20,428 nucleotides of DNA from Clostridiales bacterium (lineage in GTDB: Bacteria > Bacillota > Clostridia > Oscillospirales > Oscillospiraceae): NCBI GenBank assembly GCA_004557655.1, contig SFGJ01000024.1:1-20428 (forward strand), in the 5' to 3' direction. Made by a program: the position numbers and the translations under genes. Under the pieces are notes generated by a model, which saw only the letters and a program-made list of their open reading frames with translations, was not told the DNA's origin and made no database searches. Of this stretch, positions 7,031 through 14,922 are shown piece by piece; the first letter of the stretch is position 1; each line of letters opens with the position of its first letter.

Positions 7031-7104
7031 TGGAGCAGGGTACGGGAATCGAACCCGCCTCCTCGGCTTGGGAAGCCGATGTACTACCGATGTACTAACC
7101 CTGC
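7031..7104 (-). tRNA. tRNA-Gly (anticodon CCC)
   Basis: Read on the minus strand the 74 bases fold as a cloverleaf. The acceptor is GCAGGGT/ACCCTGC, then discriminator T and an encoded CCA. The D arm is GTAC-loop-GTAC. The anticodon arm TCGGC-TTCCCAA-GCCGA carries anticodon CCC, reading GGG glycine codons. The T arm is GCGGG-TTCGATT-CCCGT. The gene stands alone between its promoter and terminator. Confidence 0.95.
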
Positions 7105-7115
7105 GCAACAATGTT

Positions 7116-7144
7116 ATTATAGCAGAGAAATTTGTCCAATGCAA
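7116..7144 (-). promoter_or_regulatory. Promoter of tRNA-Gly
   Basis: On the minus strand, -35 TTGCAT (7139-7144), a 17-bp spacer and -10 TATAAT (7116-7121) with the TGC extension lie 11 bp upstream of the mature tRNA 5' end. Confidence 0.8.
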
Positions 7145-7160
7145 CCGAAAAATGGCCCGG

Positions 7161-7189
7161 GTATGTTTTTTCTTTCCTCCGCATAGAAT
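7161..7189 (+). promoter_or_regulatory. Candidate sigma-E-type sporulation promoter for the carboxypeptidase gene
   Basis: GTATGTT (7161-7167) and CATAGAAT (7182-7189) are 14 bp apart. The Bacillus sigma-E pattern is roughly KMATATT, 14-15 bp, CATACAAT. The -10 octamer and spacing are identical to the spoIIID promoter in this window. No convincing sigma-A promoter is seen in the same interval. Confidence 0.5.
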
Positions 7190-7218
7190 ACCCCAGCTTA
7201 TTTCGGGGAGGGCAAACT

Positions 7219-8343
7219 ATGAAAAAGAGGATTCCCGCACTGCTTTTGGCGCTGCTGTGCTGCCTGCCGCTGCCGGTACACGCCGTGGAGCTGCCCGTGG
7301 AGGCCAAGGCCGCACTGCTCATGGAAAAGGAGACAGGGCAGGTACTCTTTGCCAAGGAGGAGCACCAAAGGCTAGAGCCTGCCAGCGTCACCAAGATCAT
7401 GACGCTGCTGCTGACCATGGAAGCCATCAGCCGGGGGGAACTGCGCTATGAAGACACCGTCACCGTCAGCAAAAACGCCGCCTCCATGGGCGGCAGCCAG
7501 GTGTATCTGTCCGAGGGGGAGCAGATCACCGTGGAGGAGCTTTTGAAGGCGGTGTGCGTCTCCAGCGGAAACGACGCCTCTGTGGCACTGGCGGAGCAGG
7601 TGTCAGGGGTCACGGAGCTGTTCGTGCAGCAGATGAACAACCGGGCTAAGGAGCTGGGCATGGTGGATACCTGCTTCTTAAACCCCACGGGCCTGCCGGC
7701 AGAGGGCCATGTGACCAGCGCCTATGACATTGCCCTCATGAGCCGGGAATTGATTCTCCATCACACGGATCTGCGCCGCTTCACCACCATCTGGATGGAT
7801 ACCATCCGGGGCGGAGAATTCGGCCTGTCCAACACCAACAAGCTCATCCGTTTTTATGAAGGGGCCACGGGACTGAAAACTGGTTCCACCGATGCCGCCG
7901 GCTACTGCATCAGCGCCACGGCGGAGCGGAGCGGCATGGAGCTCATCGCCGTGGTGTTGGGCGGGGAGACCAGCCAGCAGCGGTTTGAGGACGCCAAGAC
8001 CCTGCTCAACTATGGGTTTTCCACCTATGCTCTGGCGGATGTCACCCCGGCGGAGCGGCAGATCGTTCCCGTGAAGCTGGGGCGTGCGCCCTCCGTGGAG
8101 GCAGTTTTGGAGGCGGGCAAACTGCTGGTGGGCAAGGGGCAGGCGGGAAGTCTCAGCCAGACGGTGACGCTGCGGGAGGATCTGGTGGCCCCGGTGGAAA
8201 AGGGGCAGACCGTGGGCACCCTCACCGTCCAATGCGGTGACGCTACTCTGGCGGAGCTGCCTCTGACGGCGGCGGACACCGTGGAGCGCATGACCTGGGG
8301 CAACCTGTTTGTGCGGCTGCTCCGGTGTGCTGTTTTCGGTTGA
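7219..8343 (+). CDS. D-alanyl-D-alanine carboxypeptidase (PBP5/DacF-DacB family)
   Basis: This penicillin-binding peptidase trims the terminal D-Ala of peptidoglycan stem peptides outside the membrane. From the ATG at 7219 (after GGGGAGGG) it is 374 residues. It has a signal peptide MKKRIPALLLALLCCLPLPVHA. The catalytic motifs are S56-V-T-K59, S116-G-N118 and K220-T-G222. A C-terminal PBP5-type beta domain (about 265-355) and a hydrophobic/basic tail (NLFVRLLRCAVFG) follow, the tail possibly a membrane anchor. The upstream sigma-E-like promoter suggests mother-cell expression during sporulation, as for Bacillus DacB, but the exact paralogue cannot be fixed from the sequence. pgi follows 76 bp later with its own promoter. 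Confidence 0.93.
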   Translation: MKKRIPALLLALLCCLPLPVHAVELPVEAKAALLMEKETGQVLFAKEEHQRLEPASVTKIMTLLLTMEAISRGELRYEDTVTVSKNAASMGGSQVYLSEGEQITVEELLKAVCVSSGNDASVALAEQVSGVTELFVQQMNNRAKELGMVDTCFLNPTGLPAEGHVTSAYDIALMSRELILHHTDLRRFTTIWMDTIRGGEFGLSNTNKLIRFYEGATGLKTGSTDAAGYCISATAERSGMELIAVVLGGETSQQRFEDAKTLLNYGFSTYALADVTPAERQIVPVKLGRAPSVEAVLEAGKLLVGKGQAGSLSQTVTLREDLVAPVEKGQTVGTLTVQCGDATLAELPLTAADTVERMTWGNLFVRLLRCAVFG

Positions 8344-8358
8344 TTCGACGGATTGTTC

Positions 8359-8387
8359 TTGTGTTTTTTCCGGGGAGGATGTAAGAT
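8359..8387 (+). promoter_or_regulatory. Probable promoter of pgi
   Basis: -35 TTGTGT (8359-8364), a 17-bp spacer and -10 TAAGAT (8382-8387) lie 32 bp before the pgi ATG. This is a moderate match to sigma-A. Confidence 0.5.
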
Positions 8388-8419
8388 AGGGAGAGAAAAC
8401 AAAAGAGGAGGCCATCATC

Positions 8420-9766
8420 ATGATCGGTGTAGATCTTTCCAATATGCGGCATTTTATTCCCTTGCCTTATGAAATGGCCCTGACACCCCGGCTGCGTCTG
8501 GCCCATGACCGCTTGCAAAGCGGCACCGGCGTGGGGGGCGAGTTCACCGGATGGGTGCATCTGCCGGAGAACTATGACCGGGAGGAGTTTTCCCGGATTC
8601 AGGCGGCGGCCGGGAGGATCCGGAGCGATTCTCAGGCGCTGGTGGTCATCGGCATCGGCGGCTCTTACTTAGGGGCCAGGGGCGTCATTGAGTGCCTCTG
8701 CTCCCCCAATTATAACCTGAAAAAGAAGAATACCCCCAACATTTACTTCGTGGGCAACGGTCTGGACAATGACCAGCTTGCGGAAGTGGAGGAGCTGCTC
8801 GCCGGACAGGATTTTTCCGTGAATGTCATCTCCAAGTCCGGCACCACCACGGAGCCGGCGGTGGCGTTCCGGTTTTTCCGCAAACTGCTGGAGGAGAGAT
8901 ACGGCCATGAGGAGGCCACCCGCCGGATCTATGCCACCACTGACCGGGCCAAGGGGGCTTTGAAGTCGTTGGCCGCGGCGGAGGGCTATGAGAGCTTCGT
9001 GGTGCCCGATGACATCGGCGGCCGGTACAGCGTTCTCACGGCAGTGGGCCTGCTGCCTATAGCCGTGGCGGGCATTGACATTGAGCGGCTTATGGCCGGC
9101 GCTAAGTCCATGATGCAAACCTGCAGCCTGGCGGATATGGAGACGAACCCCGCCTGGCAGTATGCCGGCGCCCGGTATGAGCTGCAGCACCGGGGCATGG
9201 AGATCGAGGTCCTGGCCTGCTTCGACCCCTTCTTCCGTTTCATGGCGGAGTGGTGGAAGCAGCTCTACGGCGAGTCCGAGGGCAAGGAGGGCAAGGGCCT
9301 GTTTCCTGCCAGCGTGGAGTATACTGCGGACCTGCACTCCATGGGCCAGTACCTGCAGGAGGGGCGCCGGAACCTATTTGAGACCGTGGTGCGCTTTGCG
9401 CCACGGGAGGGAGAGCTTACCGTGCCCTATGACGAGGAAAACGGGGACGGCCTGAATTTCCTGGCGGGCAAGACCATAAGCGAATTAAAGCAGCAGGCCA
9501 TGGACGGGACGCTTCTGGCCCATGTGGAGGGCGGCGTGCCCAATATCCGGATCTGCTGCGAGGAGCGTAACGCATTTACACTGGGTGAGCTGATTTATTT
9601 CTTCTGCTACGCCTGCGGCCTGTCGGGCTATCTGCTGGATGTGAACCCCTTCGACCAGCCCGGCGTGGAGGCCTATAAGAAGAATATGTTCGCTCTTTTA
9701 GGCAAGCCCGGCTATGAGGAGCTGGGCCGTGGGCTGCGGGAGAAGCTGCACGGCAGCCAAAGATGA
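8420..9766 (+). CDS. pgi: Glucose-6-phosphate isomerase
   Basis: The enzyme interconverts glucose-6-phosphate and fructose-6-phosphate in glycolysis and gluconeogenesis. The 448 residues match the short Firmicutes form. The SIS-domain phosphate-binding segment is GIGGSYLGARG (78-88), with SKSGTTTEP at 138-146. The first family signature is DDIGGRYSVLTAVG (197-210) and the second is GYLLDVNPFDQPGVEAYK near the C-terminus. GAGGAGG precedes the ATG at 8420. The gene is not in a glycolytic operon. The P-loop gene follows after 96 bp with a separate promoter. Confidence 0.97.
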   Translation: MIGVDLSNMRHFIPLPYEMALTPRLRLAHDRLQSGTGVGGEFTGWVHLPENYDREEFSRIQAAAGRIRSDSQALVVIGIGGSYLGARGVIECLCSPNYNLKKKNTPNIYFVGNGLDNDQLAEVEELLAGQDFSVNVISKSGTTTEPAVAFRFFRKLLEERYGHEEATRRIYATTDRAKGALKSLAAAEGYESFVVPDDIGGRYSVLTAVGLLPIAVAGIDIERLMAGAKSMMQTCSLADMETNPAWQYAGARYELQHRGMEIEVLACFDPFFRFMAEWWKQLYGESEGKEGKGLFPASVEYTADLHSMGQYLQEGRRNLFETVVRFAPREGELTVPYDEENGDGLNFLAGKTISELKQQAMDGTLLAHVEGGVPNIRICCEERNAFTLGELIYFFCYACGLSGYLLDVNPFDQPGVEAYKKNMFALLGKPGYEELGRGLREKLHGSQR

Positions 9767-9792
9767 AGAAATGATGAATTTTTCTTTCTCCA

Positions 9793-9821
9793 TTGCCAAG
9801 CCCGAATAAGTATGGTATATT
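9793..9821 (+). promoter_or_regulatory. Promoter of the small P-loop gene
   Basis: -35 TTGCCA (9793-9798), a 17-bp spacer and -10 TATATT (9816-9821) preceded by TGG (extended -10) lie 41 bp before the ATG. Confidence 0.75.
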
Positions 9822-9862
9822 GAAAGCAGGACAACAGCCAATAGACAAAGGAGTGATTTCTT

Positions 9863-10273
9863 ATGGTTAGACTGATCATGGGGGCAAACGGTGCCGGCAA
9901 GACAAAGCAGCTTATTGACCTCATTCACAGTGCCGCGGAGTCCGAAAACGGCAGCGTGGTCTGCATCGAGCCGGGTGCGGACATGACCTTTGACATTAAA
10001 TCCAGCGTTCGCCTGGTGAATGGCAAGGAATACAACCTGAATTCTTTTGAGTGCCTGCGTGGTTTCCTCAGCGGCCTCTACGCCGGCAATTACGATATTT
10101 CCCATGTGTTTGTGGACAATCTTGCAAAGATCGTGGGCAGCGGCAGCCTGTCCGATGTGGAGAACTTCCTCCACTGGCTGGACCGCTTCAGCGAGAACAA
10201 CAACGTCAAGTTCACCGTGACCCTGAGCATGGACGAGGGTTCTGCCACCGAGGGCATGAAGCGCTACCTGTAA
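9863..10273 (+). CDS. Small stand-alone P-loop NTP-binding protein
   Basis: The 136-residue protein starts MVRLIMGANGAGKT, so a Walker A motif (residues 7-14) lies right at the N-terminus. A Walker B-like strand HVFVDNL is near residue 80, and FTVTLSMD near 117-124 could be a later beta strand. It looks like a compact RecA-like or thymidine-kinase-like fold without the usual second domain or zinc site. AAAGGAG precedes the ATG, and the gene has its own promoter and terminator. I infer an ATP-binding protein of unknown function; its size argues against a PilT or transporter ATPase. Confidence 0.8.
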   Translation: MVRLIMGANGAGKTKQLIDLIHSAAESENGSVVCIEPGADMTFDIKSSVRLVNGKEYNLNSFECLRGFLSGLYAGNYDISHVFVDNLAKIVGSGSLSDVENFLHWLDRFSENNNVKFTVTLSMDEGSATEGMKRYL

Positions 10274-10280
10274 AGAATAA

Positions 10281-10318
10281 AAAAAGCCACCGCGGTTTGA
10301 ACCGGCGGTGGTTTTTTT
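10281..10318. terminator. Bidirectional terminator
   Basis: A CCACCGC-GGTT/AACC-GGCGGTGG stem (10287-10311, one bulged base) is flanked by an A-run on the left and seven T on the right. It can serve the P-loop gene and the convergent 65-residue gene. Confidence 0.85.
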
Positions 10319-10326
10319 CTGTAAAG

Positions 10327-10524
10327 TCACACTCTGTATATCAGGGCGTCAAAATCCCGCACGATCTCGCCCCGTCTGGTGTCCTGCACATAGACATTGT
10401 TGGTCTCGTCAAAGGCAAGTCGCATGGCAAAATCCTTGGCTTCGTCGATGCTGTTTGTCTCAAAGAAGACCCGGTACTCCTCGGGGGCCTGATTGATCTT
10501 CTTCTGCATGATCTGAAAACGCAT
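10327..10524 (-). CDS. Conserved-looking 65-residue protein
   Basis: A small soluble protein begins MRFQIMQKKINQAPEEYRVFF. It has an alpha/beta pattern with the central stretch DEAKDFAMRLAFDETNNVYVQD and no membrane segment or cysteine. GGAGG lies 7 bp before the ATG, with a near-consensus promoter at 10560-10588 and a terminator directly after the stop, so it is a real monocistronic gene. No family is recognised. Confidence 0.8.
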   Translation of the reverse strand: MRFQIMQKKINQAPEEYRVFFETNSIDEAKDFAMRLAFDETNNVYVQDTRRGEIVRDFDALIYRV

Positions 10525-10559
10525 AAAAAACCTCCGGAAAAAATAGGGGTGTATTTTTT

Positions 10560-10588
10560 AGTATACCCTAAAAACGGCGGAAAAACAA
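10560..10588 (-). promoter_or_regulatory. Promoter of the 65-residue gene
   Basis: On the minus strand, -35 TTGTTT (10583-10588), a 17-bp spacer and -10 TATACT (10560-10565) lie 36 bp before the ATG. Confidence 0.7.
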
Positions 10589-10680
10589 GGGAACTTTCCG
10601 CTAAATTATCCACAAAAAATGCCCCTGATTTTTGGCCGCCAAAAGCGAAAAAAAGGCTTTTCTCCGGCGGGTCCGGGATG

Positions 10681-10686
10681 TATAAT
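10681..10686 (+). promoter_or_regulatory. -10 element for the DUF1846 gene
   Basis: A perfect TATAAT lies 48 bp before the ATG. The expected -35 position (10658-10663, TTTTCT) is weak. Confidence 0.5.
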
Positions 10687-10734
10687 TGCACTGATATTTT
10701 TTACATACAAAGTTGTGTGAGAGAGGGTGTGTAC

Positions 10735-12216
10735 ATGAAAATCGGATTTGATAATGACAAGTACCTGGCCCTGCAGGCCGAGCACATCAGGGAGCGCCGC
10801 AGCCAGTTCGGCGATAAGCTGTATCTGGAGTTCGGCGGCAAGCTGTTCGACGATTACCATGCCGCCCGGGTACTGCCCGGGTTCCAGCCCGACAGCAAGA
10901 TCCGTATGCTGGGGACCATGAAGGACGAGGTGGAGATCGTCATCGCTATCTGCGCCGGAGATATTGAAAAGAGCAAGATGCGGGGAGACCTTGGCATCAG
11001 CTACGACGACGATGTCCTCCGTCTGGCGGATGTGTTCCGCGGCTTAGGCTTCTATGTCGGCTCCGTGGTCATCACCCAGTATGCCGGTCAGCCCGCCGCT
11101 GACGCTTTCATCAAGCGCCTCACGGCTCTGGGCGTCAAGAGCTACCGCCACTATCCCATCGCCGGCTATCCCTCGGATGTGGCGCATATCGTGTCCGACG
11201 AAGGCCTGGGCAAGAACGATTACATTGAGACCAGCCGTTCCATCGTGGTGGTCACGGCTCCCGGCCCCGGCAGCGGCAAAATGGCCACCTGCCTCAGCCA
11301 GCTCTACCATGAGAATAAGCGGGGCGTCCGTGCCGGCTACGCCAAGTACGAAACCTTCCCCATCTGGAATCTGCCGCTGAAGCACCCGGTGAATCTGGCC
11401 TATGAGGCCGCCACCGCCGACCTGAACGATGTGAACATGATCGACCCCTTCCACCTGGAGGCCTACGGCGAGACCACCGTGAACTATAACCGTGATGTGG
11501 AGATCTTCCCGGTGCTCAACGCCATGTTTGAGAAGATCCAGGGCACTTCCCCCTATAAATCCCCTACGGATATGGGCGTGAATATGGCCGGCTTCGGCAT
11601 CGTGGACGACGAGGCCTGTCAGCAGGCATCCCGCATGGAGATCCTCCGCCGCTACTATACCGGCCTTGTGGATCGCGTCAAGGGTAAGTGCGACGACAGC
11701 GTTGTGCGTAAGCTGGAGATCGTCATGCAGCAGGCTGGGGTCACCCCGGAGATCTGCCCGGCGGTGCAGGCGTCTTTGGACAAGGCCGCCGAAAGCGGCA
11801 CACCTTCCGGCGCCATGGTGCTGCCTGATGGCCGGATGGTCACCGGTAAGACCACCTCACTGCTGGGGCCCTCCGCCGCCATGCTGCTCAATGCCATCAA
11901 GCTTCTGGGGGGCATTGACAAGGATCTGGACCTGCTGCCGGCCTCCATCATCGCTCCCATCAGCGACATGAAAATCAAGCACCTGGGGCATAACAATCCC
12001 CGCCTCCATTCCGACGAGGTGCTCATCGCCCTGTCCATTTCCGCCGTCACCAATCCCCTGGCGGAGCGTGTGCTGAAGAAGCTGGATGATCTGCGGGGCA
12101 GCGACGCCCACTTCTCGGTGATTCTCTCCGAGGAGGACGCAAAGCTCTATAAGCGCCTGGGCATCCATGTGAGCTGCGAGCCGAGATACGAGGTCAAGAA
12201 GCTCTATCACAAGTAA
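10735..12216 (+). CDS. DUF1846 (UPF0371) family protein
   Basis: The 493-residue cytosolic protein matches the usual length of the UPF0371/DUF1846 family. It starts MKIGFDNDKYLALQAEHIRERR and contains the family stretches YLEFGGKLFDDYHAARVLPGF, APGPGSGKMATCLSQLYH and a conserved C-terminal region with HLGHNNPRLHSDEVLIAL. The PGPGSGK segment resembles a phosphate-binding loop. Biochemical function is not established to my knowledge. The start is placed at 10735, where GAGAGGG lies upstream and the family begins; the longer upstream frame overlaps other genes. It is monocistronic with a terminator 18 bp after the stop. Confidence 0.93.
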   Translation: MKIGFDNDKYLALQAEHIRERRSQFGDKLYLEFGGKLFDDYHAARVLPGFQPDSKIRMLGTMKDEVEIVIAICAGDIEKSKMRGDLGISYDDDVLRLADVFRGLGFYVGSVVITQYAGQPAADAFIKRLTALGVKSYRHYPIAGYPSDVAHIVSDEGLGKNDYIETSRSIVVVTAPGPGSGKMATCLSQLYHENKRGVRAGYAKYETFPIWNLPLKHPVNLAYEAATADLNDVNMIDPFHLEAYGETTVNYNRDVEIFPVLNAMFEKIQGTSPYKSPTDMGVNMAGFGIVDDEACQQASRMEILRRYYTGLVDRVKGKCDDSVVRKLEIVMQQAGVTPEICPAVQASLDKAAESGTPSGAMVLPDGRMVTGKTTSLLGPSAAMLLNAIKLLGGIDKDLDLLPASIIAPISDMKIKHLGHNNPRLHSDEVLIALSISAVTNPLAERVLKKLDDLRGSDAHFSVILSEEDAKLYKRLGIHVSCEPRYEVKKLYHK

Positions 12217-12233
12217 AGCCTTGCCGATCCCCT

Positions 12234-12268
12234 AAAAAAACGGCGCTCACCGGGTGAGCGCCGTTTTT
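12234..12268. terminator. Bidirectional terminator between the DUF1846 gene and spoIIID
   Basis: A 10-bp stem CGGCGCTCAC/GTGAGCGCCG with a 3-base loop (12241-12263) is flanked by seven A and five T. Its right edge touches the last base of the spoIIID stop codon. Confidence 0.92.
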
Positions 12269-12516
12269 CAGTTTCCCTTGTACTTTCTCCGGGTGGCCAG
12301 GCCGCCCCGGATGTGCCGCTGCGCCTTGTTCTCGTCCAAAATCGCCTTTACCTGCAGGTAAAGGGACCGGTTGAACAGGGGCAGCCGCTGGGAAATGTCC
12401 TTATGTACCGTGGACTTGCTGATGCCGAATTCCCGGGCGGCATCCCGCACGGTCCCCCGGCTCTCTATGATGTAAACGGCCTCGTCGCAGGCCCGCTGTT
12501 CCATGTTTCCCTTCAT
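12268..12516 (-). CDS. spoIIID: Stage III sporulation transcriptional regulator SpoIIID
   Basis: This is a mother-cell DNA-binding regulator that works with sigma-E during sporulation. The 82 residues contain the helix-turn-helix TVRDAAREFGISKSTVHKDISQRLP followed by the family's basic C-terminal segment HIRGGLATRRKYK. GGGAG lies 8 bp before the ATG at 12516, so the TTG at 12531 is not preferred. It is preceded by a sigma-E-type promoter, matching Bacillus control. Its presence is direct evidence that the host lineage forms endospores. Confidence 0.97.
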   Translation of the reverse strand: MKGNMEQRACDEAVYIIESRGTVRDAAREFGISKSTVHKDISQRLPLFNRSLYLQVKAILDENKAQRHIRGGLATRRKYKGN

Positions 12517-12549
12517 CGGCAACACTCCCAAGACTGAATGATACGCTTC

Positions 12550-12578
12550 ATTCTATGCTGCCGAATATACAGATATGA
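12550..12578 (-). promoter_or_regulatory. Sigma-E-type promoter of spoIIID
   Basis: On the minus strand, TCATATC (12572-12578), a 14-bp spacer and CATAGAAT (12550-12557) fit the sigma-E consensus at nearly every position and lie 33 bp before the ATG. Confidence 0.75.
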
Positions 12579-12617
12579 AAAAAGCAAAAGGACGAAGCCG
12601 CAGCTTCGCCCTTTTGC
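12578..12617 (-). terminator. Terminator downstream of trkH
   Basis: A GCAAAAGG-x-CGAAG/CTTCG-x-CCTTTTGC stem (12584-12617, one mismatch) is followed on the minus strand by six T (12578-12583). Its U-tract abuts the spoIIID -35. Confidence 0.85.
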
Positions 12618-12759
12618 GCTGAAAAAAGAAAAAGAGAAAGAGAAATGAAAAAGATGAGACTGGCAGGGAGGGATTTTGCTCCCATTCCCTTGCCTCAGCT
12701 AAAGTATGCCCGGCCAGCCTTAAAACTATCCTAAAAAAATGTAAATATACTTTGAACAG

Positions 12760-14199
12760 TTATTTTCTGCGCCATGCCGCCGGCACGAAGAGAAGAAGCA
12801 TCGGATAAATTTCCAGGCGCCCCAGCAGCATCCCTGCGCACAATAACAGCTTGAGCACAGGCTGATAAAGGGAGTAGTTCCCCACCGGGCCCGCCATGCC
12901 GAAGGCCGGCCCCACATTATTGAAGCAGGAGACGGAAGAAAACAAATTGGTCTCCATATCGAAGGGGGAGAAGGACAGCGCCACCAGCAGAGCGCCGATG
13001 CACAGCATATACAGGGCGAAATACACCGCCACGCTGTGGGCGGTCTGTTCCTCCAGCCGGTGCCCGTCCATCTTGATCACATCAACCACCCGGGGCCGCA
13101 GGGTGCGCCGCAGCTCCCGGCGAGCCATTTTGCATAAAATGATGATCCGGGACAGCTTCAGACCTCCGGCAGTGCTGCCGGCGCAGCCGCCCAGGAACAT
13201 CAGCAGCAGAAGAAGCGTCTTGCTCAGGGGCGACCAGACGGTGAAGTCCGCGGTGACGAAGCCTGTGGTGGACATGATGGCGGCCACCTGGAAGGAGGCC
13301 TGCCGCAGAGAAGTGGAAAAGCTCTGGTACAGCGGCAGGATGTCCACGGTGATGATCGTCACCGCCGCGGCGATGATGCCCAGGTATACCTTGAACTCCG
13401 TGTTGCGGAATATGTCCCGCACCCGGCCCAGCAGGAGCAGGTAGTAGAGATTGAAGTTCACGCCGAAGAGCAGCATGAACACCGTCAGCACCCATTGAAT
13501 GTAGGGGCTGAAGTTGGCGGCGCTGGCGTTGTACGCACCGAAGCCGCCGGTGCCGGCGGTGCTGAGAGAGTGCACCACACTGTCAAACAGACCCATGCCG
13601 CCAAGGAGCAGGAGTGCGGTTTCCAGCACCGTCAGGGAAATATACAGCAGATACAGGATCCGCGCGGTGTCTCTGGATTTGGGCGCCAGCTTATCCACCG
13701 TGGGCCCGGGCATCTCCGCCTTGAGAATGTTGATGGAGCGGTCCGTGGTCTTCATCAGCATCACCACGAACACCAGAATGCCCATGCCGCCGATCCAGTG
13801 GGTGAAGCTGCGCCAGAAGATCATACCCCGGCTCAGTGCCTCCACATCAGTCAGGATGGTGGCGCCGGTGGTGGTAAAGCCGCTGACCGTCTCAAAAAAA
13901 GCGTCCACATAGGAGGGGATCTCCCGGGAGAACACAAAGGGCAGGGCACCGATGGCGGAGAGCATGATCCATGTCAGCGCCACGATCATAAAGCCGTCCT
14001 TAATGGAGCTGGTGCCATGGTTGCCCCGGCACAAAAATGTCAGCAGAAAGCCCACGGCAAGAGCCACCAGGATGGTCAGGCCGAAACTCACGGCGCAGCG
14101 CTCCCCATACAGCAGTGACACCGCCATAGGCAGCACCAGAAATGCCGCCTCCAACAGCACCACCCGTCCCATGGTGTATAAAACCATCTTGTAATTCAT
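12760..14199 (-). CDS. trkH: TrkH/KtrB-family potassium uptake membrane subunit
   Basis: The 479-residue polytopic membrane protein forms a K+ translocation pore from four pore-loop repeats. The selectivity-filter segments are visible in order: GFTTTGATIL (about 107-116), STAGTGGFG (about 222), STTGFVT (about 309) and NNVGPAFGMAG (about 430). There are roughly ten or more hydrophobic helices. The family works with a cytoplasmic TrkA/KtrA gating subunit, but none is encoded next to it here. AAGGAGG lies 12 bp before the ATG at 14199, a rather long spacing. It is monocistronic with its own promoter and terminator. The gene name is by family; KtrB is an alternative. Confidence 0.93.
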   Translation of the reverse strand: MNYKMVLYTMGRVVLLEAAFLVLPMAVSLLYGERCAVSFGLTILVALAVGFLLTFLCRGNHGTSSIKDGFMIVALTWIMLSAIGALPFVFSREIPSYVDAFFETVSGFTTTGATILTDVEALSRGMIFWRSFTHWIGGMGILVFVVMLMKTTDRSINILKAEMPGPTVDKLAPKSRDTARILYLLYISLTVLETALLLLGGMGLFDSVVHSLSTAGTGGFGAYNASAANFSPYIQWVLTVFMLLFGVNFNLYYLLLLGRVRDIFRNTEFKVYLGIIAAAVTIITVDILPLYQSFSTSLRQASFQVAAIMSTTGFVTADFTVWSPLSKTLLLLLMFLGGCAGSTAGGLKLSRIIILCKMARRELRRTLRPRVVDVIKMDGHRLEEQTAHSVAVYFALYMLCIGALLVALSFSPFDMETNLFSSVSCFNNVGPAFGMAGPVGNYSLYQPVLKLLLCAGMLLGRLEIYPMLLLFVPAAWRRK

Positions 14200-14243
14200 G
14201 GGTCCTTTTGCCCTCCTTACCTGCCTGCTTTTCCGGCACAGGC

Positions 14244-14272
14244 ATTATACCACGGTCTGTGGCATTCGTCCA
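14244..14272 (-). promoter_or_regulatory. Promoter of trkH
   Basis: On the minus strand, -10 TATAAT (14244-14249) preceded by TGG (extended -10), a 17-bp spacer and a partial -35 TGGACG (14267-14272) are present. Confidence 0.65.
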
Positions 14273-14389
14273 CAGAAAAAAATGTTTCTCCGGCAGAGCC
14301 TGAAAAATGCAGCGTGGCCTGCCGCTTGTCCGGGGCGGAGGTATGCCTGGGCGGCGGAGAAAACCGCCCGAAACAGACAGCTCTCGCTC

Positions 14390-14418
14390 TTGCAATGGCG
14401 GGAAAAGTGTGCTATACT
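14390..14418 (+). promoter_or_regulatory. Promoter of smpB
   Basis: -35 TTGCAA (14390-14395), a 17-bp spacer and -10 TATACT (14413-14418) with the TGC extension lie 27 bp before the smpB ATG. Confidence 0.8.
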
Positions 14419-14445
14419 GTACCATCCGGAGAAAGGAGGCCCTCC

Positions 14446-14910
14446 ATGGAAAAAAAAGGCATCAAGCTCGCTGCCCAGAACCGCAAGGCGCACCATGACT
14501 ATTTCGTGGAGGACCGCTACGAGGCCGGCGTGGAGCTGTTCGGCACGGAGGTCAAGAGTATCCGGGCCGGCACGCTGAATCTAAAGGATTCCTACTGCCA
14601 GACCAAGGATGGGGAGGTATTCGCCTACGGGGTGCATATTTCCCCCTACGACAAGGGCAACATCTTCAACAAGGATCCCGACCGCCCCAAGCGGCTGCTG
14701 ATGCACAAGCGGGAGATCCGCAAGCTCCACGACCTGCAGAAGCAGCAGGGCTACGCGCTGATACCCCTGTCGGTTTATTTTAAGGACAGCCGGGTGAAAA
14801 TTGAGCTGGGCCTGTGCAAGGGTAAAAAGACCTACGACAAACGCGAGAGTGTGGCTAAGCGGGACGCCAAGCGCGAGATGGAACGGGCCATGCGCGAGAA
14901 AAACAGATAA
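14446..14910 (+). CDS. smpB: SsrA-binding protein SmpB
   Basis: SmpB binds tmRNA and brings it to ribosomes stalled on broken mRNA. The 154-residue protein shows the family core: AQNRKAHHDYFVEDRYEAGVEL in two parts, GTEVKSIRAG, NLKDSYCQ, the HISPYDKGN segment, RPKRLLMHKREI and the basic tail KGKKTYDKRESVAKRDAKRE. AAAGGAGG lies 6 bp before the ATG at 14446. The cyclophilin gene follows after 12 bp, and ssrA is about 0.8 kb downstream. Confidence 0.98.
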   Translation: MEKKGIKLAAQNRKAHHDYFVEDRYEAGVELFGTEVKSIRAGTLNLKDSYCQTKDGEVFAYGVHISPYDKGNIFNKDPDRPKRLLMHKREIRKLHDLQKQQGYALIPLSVYFKDSRVKIELGLCKGKKTYDKRESVAKRDAKREMERAMREKNR

Positions 14911-14922
14911 AGGAGACAAAAT

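Noticed and set aside
10051..10734. N-terminal extension of the DUF1846 frame upstream of 10735
   Set aside because: It overlaps the P-loop gene, a terminator and the minus-strand 65-residue gene. Family length and homology begin at 10735.
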